64,000 nucleotides of DNA from Glandiceps talaboti (lineage: Eukaryota; Hemichordata; Enteropneusta; Spengelidae). Within the stretch, counting starts at the first letter, position 1. Each line of letters starts with the position of its first letter. Shown here in pieces: positions 11,386-26,235 of this stretch. The translations under genes and the position numbers were made by a program. The stretch is taken from assembly GCF_964340395.1 (NCBI RefSeq), contig NC_135553.1, positions 16,385,001 through 16,449,000 on the forward strand. The letters are read 5' to 3'. The notes under the pieces were generated by a model. It had not been told where the DNA came from. It made no database searches and worked only from the letters and a program-made list of their open reading frames with translations.

Positions 11386-12999
11386 TCATGAGGAACCTGA
11401 AATGTCGTTGCATATATCGACTTTGGCAGCTTTTGCTGGAGGAGAATCTTGGCAGTGAGGGCTGCAGTCATTTTTGTCTTCAAATCCAATAATTATCTCT
11501 GCTTCAATTGCTCCGTTTTGCACGCCAGTTATGTTACCATTCACTTCAGTAGTTTCCTTTCTTTCTCTGTGAAAATAGACACTGGCTGCAAAAAAAATAT
11601 AGTGTGCACTGTATCAACTCAAAATTCATATAAAGTAAGTTTTACGTCATAATTAGATAATTCATTCATGTGGGGGGGGGGGTACATTAGCATCATGACC
11701 GTGTCCGTAGAGGAAAACATTAATGCATGTATCTTTGACAAACTTACAATGACGTCTCCGGATTCTGTTACAATGACATTTGGCAATACCCTCAGATGTT
11801 CGCTTCCGAATACGATGTAGGAGATACCATATCAAAGCTCCAAGGAATAACACCACAACTACAGCCAAAACACCCAATTCAATAGCAGGGGCGATGATTG
11901 ATACTGAAAACAAATGTTTAAGAAAATATATAATGAAAAAGTATAATTCAACAATGAAAATATGATCATGTAGATTGATAAAAATTGCAACGTATATATA
12001 ATAATGGACTCGTTTGCATGATTCGGTCTTTATACAGTCGTAGTTTAGAATCGTTATACTCTAAATGACTCTCCCTTTGAACAACTGCTACCCAGCTATT
12101 GGTTACTATGTGGTCAGTGGTAAAAATACACACCCCGCAAATCTTCACCAAGAGGTCATGATTATGATCAGGCAGTGTGATTTGAAATGTCTTCTTTATA
12201 ATCCTTACCTTGATTTGTTGTATTGGTGGTACCCTGTGACATTAATGTCGACGTTAGCAGTGATTGGGCAGTGCTTGACGGCTCTACAGGAATATCCCCT
12301 GTATGACAAGCTTAAGAGTTAGCAAATATAATCGGTCATATATACAATCGTACATTACTTTTTAATCCGTACATATTCTTTCAAAACACGTTAAAAGGTG
12401 AAAGGTGTAGTGTATATTTGCTGACGCAGTATAATGGATGTGTGTCAGTTCAGTTGGCTATGACGTCATCGTTACTGGGGGGAACTTCCTTGAACACAAC
12501 ACTAAAAATAGCTGGGGAACCCCCCGGCCGGTTATCAACAGCTGAATGTATACTATAAATGACGAAATACTATTGTTCTTTCAAACTTTATCAAATATCT
12601 TTTGTCCGTTCACATTAAAATTATATTGTTACCCTGCAATGTCATTATAAAGACATTTTAATTGTGAAAAACACACGTCACATACTATTATATAAAACTA
12701 ATATTTTCCAGAGTACTAAGTCATCAATTTAATGTGAATATCACAAGAATGGTGTAGCTATAGTGACTATTTTAGTGACTTACCTAAACCATATATACAG
12801 CCTCCATCTATACGTATATAAAACAAACAACATATTTTTTAAAAGCGTAAAGAGTCTGTTACTGAAACTTACTACATTGTGCACAGCCTTCTGGTGGGTA
12901 GGAAAGAAATAGACATTCTAGACACGAAAAGCATCCTCCTAAACCGTCCGGGATTGGTGAGTCTACAAAAAGACAGTCCGTAGATTCGACGTTACTCAT
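11386..12999 (-). CDS. TNFRL3: single-CRD TNF-receptor-like membrane protein
   Basis: Exons 12873-12999, 12209-12298, 11748-11903 and 11386-11585; 573 bp, 190 residues, all introns phase 1. The CRD has Cys 9, 23, 26, 29, 39 and 42, with [10 protein letters not shown], a signature shared only with TNFRL4. The first cysteine interval (13 residues) is the longest in the array. The 30-residue stalk contains NTT, an N-glycosylation sequon. Membrane segment IELGVLAVVVVLFLGALIWYLL is followed by HRIRKR. The tail is short (about 66 residues) and aligns with TNFRL4: KETTEVNGN against [11 protein letters not shown] and PHCQDSPPA against PHSQDSLPA. It stops with two consecutive TGA codons, about 30 residues before the point where the TNFRL4 tail ends, so it may be a truncated form. 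No death domain. Function beyond membrane receptor is not inferable. Confidence 0.8.
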
Positions 13000-14557
13000 C
13001 GTATCGATTTGTAACAAAGCGTTCACGACTATCAAATGAATTTGATCAAGAAACTGTAAAGTATGAAAATTGTAACCTATGAAGTCATCGCAAAATGTGT
13101 GATCTACCTTCTGTCACTTTTCAGCTAACATACAATTTGCGTCAGTGTTAATTATGATCAAATCCATCAGTTTTGTTCAAGACCTACACGATATTTTAAA
13201 GAACAAATCTGAGGCAACGACGGTATAGATTATGTTTTGGCTGTGTATCTGACTTCCTCAAATACCAGAAAGGGGTGATTACGTCAATATATATATATGT
13301 CATTTGATCATGAATAAAAAATTTAATGCATTTTTACGTATGACTGCGTTTTGGGCTTTCATCCACTGAAGTTATGTCAAATCTATTGTTGGAGATGTTC
13401 AGGGTGCAGTGGTCTGTAGTGGCAGGTCTATTTAAAAAAAACACGCACATTTATTTATCTTTCGAAACCCCCTTCCATCCACTAATGTTATACTGAAATT
13501 GGGCTATTGCCAATAAACTTATTGCGAGTAGATCATTTGACTCAAAATAGATGTTACATAAACCTTTCTGTAAATACAAGTTGTACAACAACAAAACCAA
13601 TGGTAATGCATGTACATACATACATAATCAGTCATGTGCATACTATACTAGTACATGTCGCATATTCTATATGGAAAATCCCTAATTTATTTTTGTATCT
13701 GTTGTTACTGGAGGGTCACCTATAAGCTTATGTGGTTTAATACATGTTGCCTAGGGGGTCGATGGATAACCATGCCAACAAAATATGTTTTGGTAAACGT
13801 CATTTTATTTACAAATATTATGAAACTCTGGTTGATGTCAATCAGTCAAAACTCAAATTTGAAATACTTTACAAGTATATAAATACATCACGAACATATT
13901 ATTTACCCAGATTCCATATCGTATTTCTCAGGGTTTCGTATTAAAAAATTAAATTGTATTGTTCGTCGACTTTTTCTTTAAAATATAACTCAAGCTCTAA
14001 TGTTGTATAATGTTGAACACCAGTTGATACGAAAAGCTGCAGTTACATTCTTGAGACGGTCTGTTTACAATGCTGCCAGTGCAGTGGCGTTTGTCAAGTC
14101 ACTATGAATATACAGTTATAAGTGGTTGTTTATCCTCTCCCATTACATCTATGGCACAGCCGGGGTCCCATTTTTAAAGAAAGTCAGTTTTGTACAAACA
14201 CACAACACACATACATATAGTCAGAAATGAATCTTAATAGCCGACGCTGTGACAGAGATGGCCTTATATGGGCAAAAAGGCTTGGAAATGTAAGACTGAT
14301 TTTGCAGTTTGCAAAACTGTATGTAACTTCCTTGCAGTAGTTCTACTAGCTATAGAATACTATTCAACATGTTTCAGGCATCGCAATAACGTATATGTAA
14401 ATATATTTTCATTCATATGAAACAGACTGAAGTAATATAACCACAAATCACTATAAAACTAGTTACGGAATGATGTTACAGTTCGATAGCTTATAAAATA
14501 AACTCTGAACAAATCATACAGACTCATTTTTTTCTACGAAAAATGATTAACGAACTC
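13000..14557. other. Intergenic region between TNFRL3 and TNFRL4
   Basis: AT-rich, with a few short TA runs. Nothing else is recognised; open frames here are short and have no paralog in the array. Confidence 0.55.
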
Positions 14558-15326
14558 TCAACTTGGTAGAGTTTCACAGTTTTTATCATCTTCGTGCGCG
14601 ATCTGAGTCGGGTCATGGGTTGGATAACCGTCTCCCCTCGCTGATGAACAGCAGATTCTGTGGCTGACATCATCCATCAAGCCATGCCCTGAACTCTCTG
14701 CTGGAAGTGAATCCTGACTATGTGGCTGGTCAAATTCGGTGTTTGCAATGCTCCTATCATTTTCGTCATTACCAATATCAATGGCAACGGCATTGCCATT
14801 TCGTACTTCGGTAGTCGTTTTGTTTTTAGCACCATTGACACACGCTGGAAAATAGAACGGTAGGGTTTTACACTTTGTTCACACATGTTTACAAACGATA
14901 GCGTGTGCGTTCCGTTGCAAATGCTCGTATTTATCACCGTTCACGGTATTTCAAACGTACGTGTGTAACGACAAATGATCAGCCGACCTCTAATCTGGCA
15001 ATGGGTAATAAAATACAACATGTAGTACTCTGACATGTACGTACGTACGTCACAAAGAGACGGAATAATGTAGGAAAACTAAGTTTACACTAAGTACGTT
15101 CAAAAAAGGTTCTTAGTCCTGTAAATACTAGCTCATTTATGAATCTTAGATCATAGATGTTAATATGCCCTCCCTATTGATAAAGCACGAACATTTGGAC
15201 CGAAATGATCCCTTTCTCAAAAAATAAAAACGAATAAAGACTCAACGCTTCGTTGGAGTGTTTTGATGATAATTTTTCGAAAACAATATTAAACCGTGAC
15301 AACATGGCCGTTTGTGACAAAGTTCA

Positions 15327-15422
<96 letters not shown>

Positions 15423-17184
15423 CATTGTATGTATGTATGTATGTATGTATGTATGTATGTATGTATGTATGGATGTATGTATGTATAGCTACGGTACGGT
15501 ACGCGGTACTTACTTTGGCATTGTTCATATCTGTAGTTTTCACATCGTTGATTTTGCTTACGTTTATGACGTAGATAGAAAAACAAGCCAGATACAATGA
15601 CTAGCACCAAGAGAACAGCTGCAATTGTCAACTCAACAACAGGTATAGAGGAAGACACTGTAAGAATCATAGGAACGTCAAATTAATACAAAGCAACATG
15701 TTCCCAAAGTTTAGAATGAACATAGTAGATAACGTAACAAGTTTCATAAGTGTGTTAAAAGGAAGTGATTTAGGAAGAAGATACATTGTAAGTATACTAA
15801 CAGCTCTATTCCCTGACCCTCGTCTGCAGCGTTAAGTTTTTGTGCTTTCCGTACAGTATGTATAATTGTAAACTAGTCTGTACATATACGCGAACTACCC
15901 ACTGCACTGATATATCAATTTTACTGAGATCGCCATCGACTGTAAACCCCATAGACGGCAATACGGGAATACGGGGAAGGTCTGCGCGAAAGGGTCGTTT
16001 TTTTAATGATGGTTGGTATCAGAACAGAGAAAGGGTATACTTTTCATGAGGTGGTGATATGAGAAAGGGTTGGGTGAATCAAAACTGGCGATAATTAACA
16101 GAGACTATGTAGTCAACACTGGAAGTGTTTCAACCTGGTGTATCTACCTTCAAAACTTCCGTACTCTCGCCGTTCATGCCACTAGATCTACGGCTAGCGT
16201 CCCCTGGGAACCCTGCCTTTTAGTGACTTACACTAATTAAAATGCAGCTTGGTATCAGAAAGGGTATACTTTTTGCATAAAATTGGTATCACAACACATT
16301 GGGTGTCAGTGTCAGTGTTTGTGAGGAGCCTCCCCGTAATGTTACCCATGGCGTTCGGGGGGGGGGGGGGGGCTGTAAACACGCTAATGCGCATGTCCAT
16401 GTATATCGTAATGCACATGTACACGTATATCGCAATGCGCAACAGAAGAACAACATGTCTCCAGTGTTACGTTACTGTCGATAGTTGTTTTTCTTACCTT
16501 GGTCAACTGCTATTGTAGAACTTCCTGTAAATATAGATGTTACATGTGACCAAGTCGACGTTACAGGTAATAAGCTTGCTGTCGAAAGTTCATCATCTAT
16601 TAAAACAGACAAGGATAAAAGAATATAAAAGATATATTTCAATTTCTCCTTCAACATTTCTTTTCACACTCACGTACGACGTTACTAATTTATACAACCT
16701 ACTTCACGTCATATTGTGTTGGCAACATGCCAGACTCGAAGTTCCATAGCAACGTTGCAGACCGGGAACCCCCCCCCCCCCCCCCCCAGTAGTAAAGTAC
16801 TACAGGAAGCTATAAATCACTGGAACTGTTTTCCATCAGCATTGAAATGACAATGCCCCGGCGTTTTGTAGGCTATAACTCGACTAGAAGTATTGCGTTT
16901 CGTCCGTTAATGAAATAATTATACACACACATTAAAGTTAGAATTGACTCATTAATCGTTGATAACGTACGTTATTCATAATGTACCGTACACACATATA
17001 AATAACGTCTACAATGGTGTCTACAATGGTGGAGAAAACGACGATAAAAATGACAATACTTACCACATTTTGTACATTCAGACGGTGGATGAGAAAGTGA
17101 TGAACACGCCAGGCACGAAAGACATCCCCCCAATCCATCGGGTATGGGCGATTCTACGGGACAAGGTGCCGATAAATTGTCCAT
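14558..17184 (-). CDS. TNFRL4: single-CRD TNF-receptor-like membrane protein
   Basis: Exons 17064-17184, 16498-16596, 15514-15657 and 14558-14844; 651 bp, 216 residues, phase-1 introns. CRD Cys 8, 21, 24, 27, 37 and 40 with [10 protein letters not shown]. Stalk of 33 residues, Ser/Thr-rich. Membrane segment [23 protein letters not shown] then RHKRKQ. The tail (about 95 residues) carries [22 protein letters not shown] and a C-terminal CETLPS. The chosen ATG has a good context (AGAATGG) and lies a few codons after an in-frame TGA; a poly-T tract upstream leaves open an acceptor just before it. The third intron carries a long TA/TATG microsatellite starting 28 bp after the donor. A perfect palindromic NF-kB consensus lies 447 bp upstream. 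Sister gene of TNFRL3 by CRD and tail. Confidence 0.82.
15328..15486. repeat. TA then TATG microsatellite, TNFRL4 intron 3
   Basis: About 90 bp of TA then 60 bp of TATG, ending 28 bp from the splice donor of the membrane exon. Confidence 0.95.
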
Positions 17185-17630
17185 TCTTTCAATCAATCAG
17201 GAAAAAAAAACATCCGATGTGTATCTTCTTCCGAACGATCTCGTCCATCCCCCTCGCTATCCCAAAACGAATGTTAAAGGTCTTACTAAACTGTATATAT
17301 ATATTATATATTGGGGGTACCACCGAAATAGGCCTTGCTATATATGGTCAGACATTGACTATTCGGGCCAAAGACATTCTGGAGCTGTTCTTTAGAGATG
17401 CATGACGAGTGTTCTATCTTTAAAAGTATGAATCATGTTACACGCATTCAATCAGGTTGGTTAACTCACTCTAATGTCCATGCAAGCTTTGAATTGTTAA
17501 ACACAAACAAGACATTAAAAATACGTACTAACTTAAAGGTACTAACAGGTGGTCTGTCGTGGGAGGTCATCAACCATTTCAAGTGCCGGATGCTTGTCGA
17601 CGTCAACAATGTCACCCCTCTTATCGGGGT

Positions 17631-17640
17631 GGGAATTCCC
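17631..17640 (-). promoter_or_regulatory. Palindromic NF-kB site upstream of TNFRL4
   Basis: GGGAATTCCC fits GGGRNWYYCC on both strands and lies 447 bp before the TNFRL4 start. Confidence 0.4.
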
Positions 17641-18118
17641 TTATATATCTCAGACCATATCATGCCAAATTCGAAGTACATTACGGGATATCAATAGTGT
17701 GACATACAGCACTACCGGAAAAGTCATATTTGACTATGTCTTTCCACCGGGGTAAATCTTGAGCAGAGGATGTGTAAATGTAGTGAATATGAGACGAAGT
17801 TTCACCTTTGACTTAATTTACCCCCAGTGATCTCTCCCCTGGGGGCTGTAGACAGTCAAAAGTGGTACTGCGTCTCCTACTACCCCTTGACAGAGATGGT
17901 AGTTAGATGGGTCACAGGTAGGGTAAAGGTTGGCTAAAGGTGAGTCAATTGGACTTTTCGTATAGTGGTAGGGCAGTGTGTTTTGAACTCAGGTACTAGA
18001 CTGTTTATAGATACACATGATACGTCGTTATCGAGTCCTTGCAGTCCTAGCCGGTCTTCTTGCGAGGATTAAAAAACCGTGTGGTTCCGATTACGCTCAA
18101 TTTTAGAATAGGTGGGAT

Positions 18119-18195
<77 letters not shown>

Positions 18196-18290
18196 CACAT
18201 GGGACAGAACTGGAGACCCGCCGATAAAGAGGAGCTCAGTCTCTTCGAAATACTTGGGTCAGAACTGTATGGTTTTACGGTAGTTATGTT
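18196..18290 (+). repeat. Dispersed repeat fragment (ELSLFEI type), copy 2
   Basis: Opposite orientation to copy 1, preceded directly by a TA microsatellite. Shared bases extend to GGGTCAGAACTGTATGG. Confidence 0.5.
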
Positions 18291-19237
18291 TTCCGTTGTA
18301 ATCCAAATGGTCTCTGTGTTATTGGTGTCTTCCTATTACAGATTGGAAGAACAGTTTTGTATTGTTAAAGTTGATGTCAGTTTCCACAGCCACTATTTCT
18401 TGCGAGACTTCACACAATGTTCGCGATTTTATTGTTTTTCTCAAATACGTAAAAAAAAAAGTTTAGTGAAAAACTAAGTGGGGTCGGATAACCAGAACCA
18501 AACCATTTTTTGTCACGCCTGAGTCATGTTATATGCAATGCTGACTGATAGGATGACACGGCACGTCAAGGCGTACCTACCTTACCGACTGTGTTGAACA
18601 GAATAAAACACACTTACGGGAAACAATAGCAAATGTATGATGTATTTTTATTTCATGGTCATTGTTAAGCAATTGTTCCTTTTTAGTTAGACATTAGCGA
18701 CATCAAAGTGTTTCGTGTTCTTACGATCGGTGCCTTGACCCATGCAGTACAGTCCAGTAATCGGACGGTGGTAAATACCAGTCCAGTCCAGTAATTTTTC
18801 AAAGGGACAAATAAATTAAATTAAACAATACATACACCGTGCAAGAAAAAAGGAAGTCAAAACCATCGAGAGAAAATTAAAACAAGTATTAAAATGATGT
18901 AGGCTATATACGACAAGGCTAGTCTACTTGCAAACTTGTGAAGTCTGTGTAGTGTTGAAGTCACGTACTATACAGTTCATAACATATTGTCTGTTTCTAA
19001 GTGATAACCATGGAGGTACAAGCTCCCCTTATACCTCAATGTTATAAATAATACATAGTGTTAATCATGTCGTTACCATTGTAATCATTAAATTACATTG
19101 TTGTTGGTACACGAGTCCGAGTAATTCAAATACAGTGTTTGCAACCGAGGGTTCGTTCGGACTAGCTTATATGTACATAAACAAATATAGTACATGACTA
19201 TTAGCAGCCATATACGACTGTAAATACACGTGTGTTA

Positions 19238-21004
<1,767 letters not shown>

Positions 21005-21234
21005 CTTGAAGTTCGGAATAAGTTTCTGCAACTCCTACGAAACAGCAACTGGCGAGGTTTCAGACCTTTTTGTGTATGCCTTCCTTCGTACTAAAAGTAA
21101 CTTCTTGTATTGCGTAAAGCTAAGGCAGTTTCAGGTTGTGTGTATTGCTTACAGGTGCGCAAAAATATCAACCAGAACTGTTCTGCATATTACATTTGTA
21201 TAATCATAAGTTTAAAAATAAACTGGGAAGTTCC

Positions 21235-21244
21235 ACAGGTAAAC
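21235..21244 (-). promoter_or_regulatory. NF-kB-like site upstream of TNFRL5
   Basis: GGGAAGTTCC fits the relaxed consensus GGGRNNYYCC and lies 231 bp before the TNFRL5 start. Confidence 0.3.
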
Positions 21245-21445
21245 AATGAGTCGTAAATCTGCATGCAAGCTAGTGTTTATCGGTATCAATGAACTTTATT
21301 CAGGGGTATCACCACGCTTTAGGAATGCATATGCATCTCATTTACGTGTAATTATGTACATGTAGGACTAATAATGTTACCTCCTTTGCGTCTACATCTC
21401 TCGTGTGCGGACATAAATGATAACAAAACTCTTAAAAAATTACAT

Positions 21446-21448
<3 letters not shown>

Positions 21449-21505
<57 letters not shown>
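21449..21505. repeat. TG repeat
   Basis: About 28 pure units between TNFRL5 and TNFRL6. Confidence 0.95.
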
Positions 21506-21506
<1 letters not shown>

Positions 21507-21651
21507 TGAAAAGGTAGTTATGGATAAACTGTGTTCTCACATATGTCATATTTTTCATTTTGATATTCTCATCGAGAGGGAACGTTCTACACATTGTCTG
21601 TCCATAGGCAGCTGTTTTTCAAAAGGTGAAGAACGAGAATCAACAGATTGG

Positions 21652-21974
21652 TCACGACATGACAAAAACTGCTCTGTCGTTACTTTTATCAGTTGTAGCA
21701 GAACAGTGGTACAGACACTCGCCCCCTTCTTGACAGGAACATGAATTTCCAATATTCCCTAGTTCTCCAGCATTATCATCACGTGGGGGTAACGTATCAT
21801 GATGAAATGGTAGATATTGCTCTCCATTGCCTGGTACTTTTGGATCAATTCCGTTTTGCATGTCTATCGATACGTCTCCATGCTTATCAACGTCTATCTT
21901 GTTATTTTTCTCACTGTAATTTACGAATGCTGCAAATCAAGGAAATACACGCTTTAAACTGGTATCTGAAACTA

Positions 21975-22054
<80 letters not shown>

Positions 22055-22067
22055 CGTCCGTCCGTCC

Positions 22068-22109
<42 letters not shown>

Positions 22110-22122
22110 ATCTATCTATCTA

Positions 22123-22177
<55 letters not shown>

Positions 22178-22274
22178 GTCTGTCTGTCTGTCTGTCTGCC
22201 TATATATGTGTGTCTATCCACCTATCTATTCCACTGCCTACCTACCTACCTACCTACCTACCTACCTACCTGCC

Positions 22275-22325
<51 letters not shown>

Positions 22326-24990
22326 ATGTATGTCTGTCTGTCTGTCTGTCTCCCTGGATACGTCGTAAACAATAGAGTAGGAGTGTATTAAAATATGGCT
22401 TCAACTGCTTTAACTATACGACTGTATAAAAAATACAATACAAATCTTACTCGGCAATGGCTTTTCTTTATTAACGTCTTCATTCTCGACTAATTCGTCA
22501 CCCACGTTGTTCTGTCTGGACTTATACCACTTGTAGAGACGAAATGCAGCCGTATAAATACATACACCAATGAAGACAGCAGCTATGACACTAACTATCA
22601 TCCCGACCCACATCCCGATGGAAAGATGTATGCCTCCTGATGATATCACATGATATATAGAAACAAAAGCACATATTATTATCCACGTTACAGAACTGTG
22701 TTCTGTGAACTATTTAGACAGTTATGAATATCAGCAGTCATGAAATCATGTATCATGTATTGTACAAATTATTACTTGGAAGCTTCTCAAAGAATATAAA
22801 TATAAAGCTATACAATTACTGAACATGAACAAATATGAGATGAAATGATCAAGTATAAGCTTATGTAAGGCTCCATCAATAAACTGTTTCTTGTCCCCAA
22901 AACTGTACCAGGCAGACTGGGAAAAACAGAAAAAAACCACAATGCTAGCATGTCATGTAAAATTCACTTTTCTGTGGATCTATTTTCTGTTTGTACCTGA
23001 ATCTACTACTACAGTGGTGATATATTAATGTCAAAAATCCAAAGTTTGATTGTCTTATTAAACAACTATTTAGATATATATGTGATATATATTCTGAAGA
23101 TATTTGAATGGTCTTTCCATTTACAATAGTATAAAATACAGCCTTGTATGGAAATTTTGAACAGAACAAAATGTGGTTTGTTTGTTTTCTAAATCTACCA
23201 ACAAACCCTTCCGCACGCGGACGGCAAACAAAGAATTTACTAATAATTGAACGCACCATCTATGCTAGTCAGAATTATGTTTAGTGTTCTGATAATCTGA
23301 ACTTATTATGATAGTACTAATGAATTGTAAGTTTACTGTACAGTAACAGTCTGCTGAAACTTTGTGCAAGTTTGAATTTTATGACACGCAGAATTATATT
23401 TGTTTTGAAAAAAATACGACAAAAGTACTTGAAGGAATTACAATTTATCAAGAATATTAAGCTTATACCAGTTTGAAATTAACATATTTTAGTTGTATAT
23501 AGTAGTACCATCATAACAATCGTACCGGTATTTAAGGCGTCCGTAGTACTTGTAAATGTTGTTGTCGACTGGGGACCTGCAAAACAGAGAAATATTACTA
23601 GTATACGAAAATAAGTCAAACCTCGTTAGTACGAATAGCTTGGGACTTGTAGGGAATTTGGAAGTCAAATTGAATTAAACCACAGAAAATGTCATTTATA
23701 CAATTCCAAAGACAAAGGCCAAGGTAGTGATATACAGTAATGATGTTGGCAACTATTATATTGGAACTCTATAGAAGAAAGAACAGACTTTTTTGTCTGT
23801 GCCATAGAGGATCAATTTCTAGACAACAATTGAAATGCCCTGCCTTGTTTGTCACCAATTTCGCAATACTTGTTATCGCAGTGAATGGAAATCCCCAAAT
23901 TCTATTAAGGTGTGAAGGCAGTGGCGTGACTTAAAGTTATGACGTAATGCATGATTTCTTATTGTCAATGTGCCAAATATGATATCAGGTGCCGTATCAG
24001 ACCAGTAAAACTAATACGACAGAATTAGTATTACATGTAGTTCATATGCTTTTATGAACTAATAATAGCCATCATCAAGTATAACATAACAATAGAAGAC
24101 CCCCCCCCCCTTCCCCGTTATCGATGGGCAAATTACCCCCACAACGTACAAGCGATGATTTCACATCACAAATGTACGGTAACTTCTACTTCTGACTTCT
24201 AGATGCCATCTCAGACCAGTGAAACTAGAATGTCACAATTAGGATTAAATCACGTGATTTGATAATTAGTCTTGTACCCGGAGTGCAAATGTTGGCATGA
24301 CAAAGAACAATATACCATCACTAAATGCGTCGTCAGACAATAAAGGGATGAGTTCATCTATTGTCGAAAACAACAATGAGATCATACACCACCGTGTTAT
24401 CGATTGCTCTGCTCAGGAAACGGGGAATTTTCATCACCACCGTGATTCTTGTATATACATGAGATTTCTGGTTTTTTTTTAAAAAGGCAACACTCTTGTA
24501 CAAGTTAGACTAAGAAGCCTAACCAATGCAAGTGTATTGTAAACGTAACGTTTTTTATTCTGTTGGAAAAGCGACATACTCGAACTTGTGTTTCTTGAGT
24601 GCTATACGTCATACAATATTCTTTTTATGAGATGGTGATCAAACCAATATATAAAATATCATCATAATGTGACAAATCTTTCTCTGATTATTTTTTCAAA
24701 TCAGCATTGAATATATATATATATATATATATATTTAATCCAATTAACAATTGTAAGTCCCCTTCGAGAGAGTTAAACATATGAATCATATAAAACCTGG
24801 TCCAGAGGGAGTTAAGGTAGATCGATTAAGGTTATACTCAACTGTTTTGAGCATTGATAAGAAATATTCTTTACTTACAATGTGCACAGCCTATAAAACT
24901 TGCAGAACCACACACGTCACATGAAATACAATCTCCCAAACCGTTATTAAATTCGTCCGGTCCGCACATTGCTTTCCATCCGGGTCCCAT
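21652..24990 (-). CDS. TNFRL6: single-CRD TNF-receptor-like membrane protein
   Basis: Exons 24879-24990, 23526-23576, 22451-22636 and 21652-21929; 627 bp, 208 residues, phase-1 introns. CRD Cys 9, 21, 24, 27, 35 and 38 with NNGLGDC. The last cysteine codon is split by intron 1: exon 1 ends CAT T and exon 2 begins GT, restoring TGT. That independently confirms the splice junction. The stalk is the shortest in the array (17 residues). Membrane segment MWVGMIVSVIAAVFIGVCIYTAA then RLYKWYKSR. The tail (about 95 residues) contains PLPTFVNYSEK at its start and SCSCQEGGEC, where SCQE fits the [PSAT]-x-[QE]-E TRAF consensus. The ATG is in strong context (AAAATGG), two codons after an in-frame TAG. 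Intron 3 is mostly a TGTC microsatellite. It is the first gene of the array in the direction of transcription. Confidence 0.82.
21974..22351. repeat. TGTC array filling TNFRL6 intron 3
   Basis: TGTC units with CCGT, TATC and TACC variant blocks. It occupies about 378 of the 521 intron bases. Confidence 0.97.
22905..23253 (+). repeat. Dispersed repeat family B, copy 1
   Basis: About 350 bp, alignable along its length with 39243-39545: both share CACAATGCTAGCATGTC, TTTTCTGTTTGTACCT, and TTTCCATTTACAATAGTATA. Lies in TNFRL6 intron 2. Confidence 0.7.
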
Positions 24991-25311
24991 TTTCTATTAA
25001 ATTCTTTGTACTTTGTTAGCCTTGTAAATCCCCTCTGAAAGTCTGTTTTGCGATGTGTAGGCGGGCGAACAATCTACTATTGTCATTAGATGAAGAAAGC
25101 CGTTTTTGATACTATAATCGTCTCCTTGTTATCATCAGTGGATCACCAGCTTCAGAGCGAGCGACGAATTGCATGCACGCATGTATCGGACAAATGGACG
25201 GAATAAAGTGATGTGAATACCTTCTTAAATGCATTAGTTCCTTCAGTACCTTTATGATGTAAGCATCCAAAAAAAGTTATTATTTCAAGGACAATTCGTA
25301 TCCGGTCAAAG

Positions 25312-25319
25312 TGACGTCA
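25312..25319. promoter_or_regulatory. Perfect CRE upstream of TNFRL6
   Basis: TGACGTCA, the palindromic CREB/ATF site, 322 bp before the TNFRL6 start. Confidence 0.3.
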
Positions 25320-25439
25320 TGTTCCCTTTGTTAAGCATTGTTCTGGCAAAGAACAATTCACATTTAGGACCGTTCGTGTACAAGGGTAATAATTATTTTT
25401 AACCATATTTATTTAATTTTATGTGATTTTTTTTTTCAG

Positions 25440-25552
25440 TTACTAAAAAATGTGGAGATGATGGTGAAAAACTTGAAACTAGATTGAGTCGTATTGAGAA
25501 ACCGTGTTTATGTACATTTCAAGATTTATTTCATTTTTATGAAAGCCAGTAA
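25440..25552 (+). CDS. Possible orphan terminal exon or retroelement 3' end
   Basis: A strong acceptor (TTTTTTTTTTCAG) precedes a phase-1 open stretch encoding KKCGDDGEKLETRLSRIEK and ending FHFYESQ before TAA. An AATAAA follows at 25676-25681. No upstream exon is found on this strand, so it may be the 3' end of a decayed retrotransposon or gene remnant. Product not recognised. Confidence 0.25.
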
Positions 25553-26060
25553 TTTTATTTTACCCACTTCTTTTGTCATCATTTATTTTTCTGTATATGT
25601 AATGTAAATATTGTAATTTTCCCTTACTCGACATTGTGTTAGAAGAGCCTTTGGCTCAACAATTTATCGAGTTTGAATAAAGTCAAACAAAGAAACAAAC
25701 AAGTCTATATTTCATATACTTTTGACCCTGAGCAGACAAAAAAGGAGATTATTTACTGAAGACCACAGACGAGTTTACACTGTACTTCCACTTCATGGAC
25801 CGTCATGTAACATTTCACAATGCCCTGCATTTTTCGACACATATGAATGAAATGATTATTACAATTCATTATGGGTCTTTTTGGCTGTACCTTTCGGAGT
25901 TGGAGTTATTTAAACTAAAAAATATTTACACTAAAGTTTCATCTTAACAAATTGTCATTAGGATAGATTCAATACTTGGTCAGGAGTTTCTGATGGGATA
26001 CACTTCTGCCTATCTTTCATATTTCGCTGGCCCTTGCTTTCCTATCGATATCATCGATGC

Positions 26061-26221
26061 ACACACACGCACACACATGTATGTACGTACGTACAGAGAC
26101 AGACACACAGGCACACACGTACGTACGTACGTAACATACATACATACATACATATACATACATACATACATACATACATACATACATACAGACACACACA
26201 CAGTCACACACACACACACAG
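26061..26221. repeat. CATA/CA/CGTA compound microsatellite
   Basis: Mixed tetranucleotide and dinucleotide blocks, upstream of TNFRL6. Confidence 0.95.
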
Positions 26222-26235
26222 TGCATAATGACTAC

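Larger units (their letters stand above)
17185..19237. other. Intergenic region between TNFRL4 and TNFRL5
   Basis: Contains GGGAATTCCC at 17631-17640, a TA repeat at 18121-18194 and the ELSLFEI repeat fragment at 18196-18290. No exon is recognised. Confidence 0.6.
21005..21651. other. Short intergenic region between TNFRL5 and TNFRL6
   Basis: Only about 650 bp, so it must hold the TNFRL6 3' end and the TNFRL5 promoter. It has GGGAAGTTCC at 21235-21244 and a TG repeat at 21449-21505. Confidence 0.6.

Noticed and set aside
11235-11489. 84-codon open frame overlapping the TNFRL3 tail
   Set aside because: It is out of phase with the spliced message; the in-phase reading aligns with TNFRL4.
14677-14937. 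86-codon open frame at the TNFRL4 tail
   Set aside because: It crosses the acceptor and is out of phase; the spliced frame gives motifs shared with the paralogs.
16355-16375. Poly-G/poly-C homopolymers here and at 8101, 11673, 16770, 24100, 31470, 32221, 36617
   Set aside because: Simple homopolymers, prone to sequencing error, with no other feature attached.
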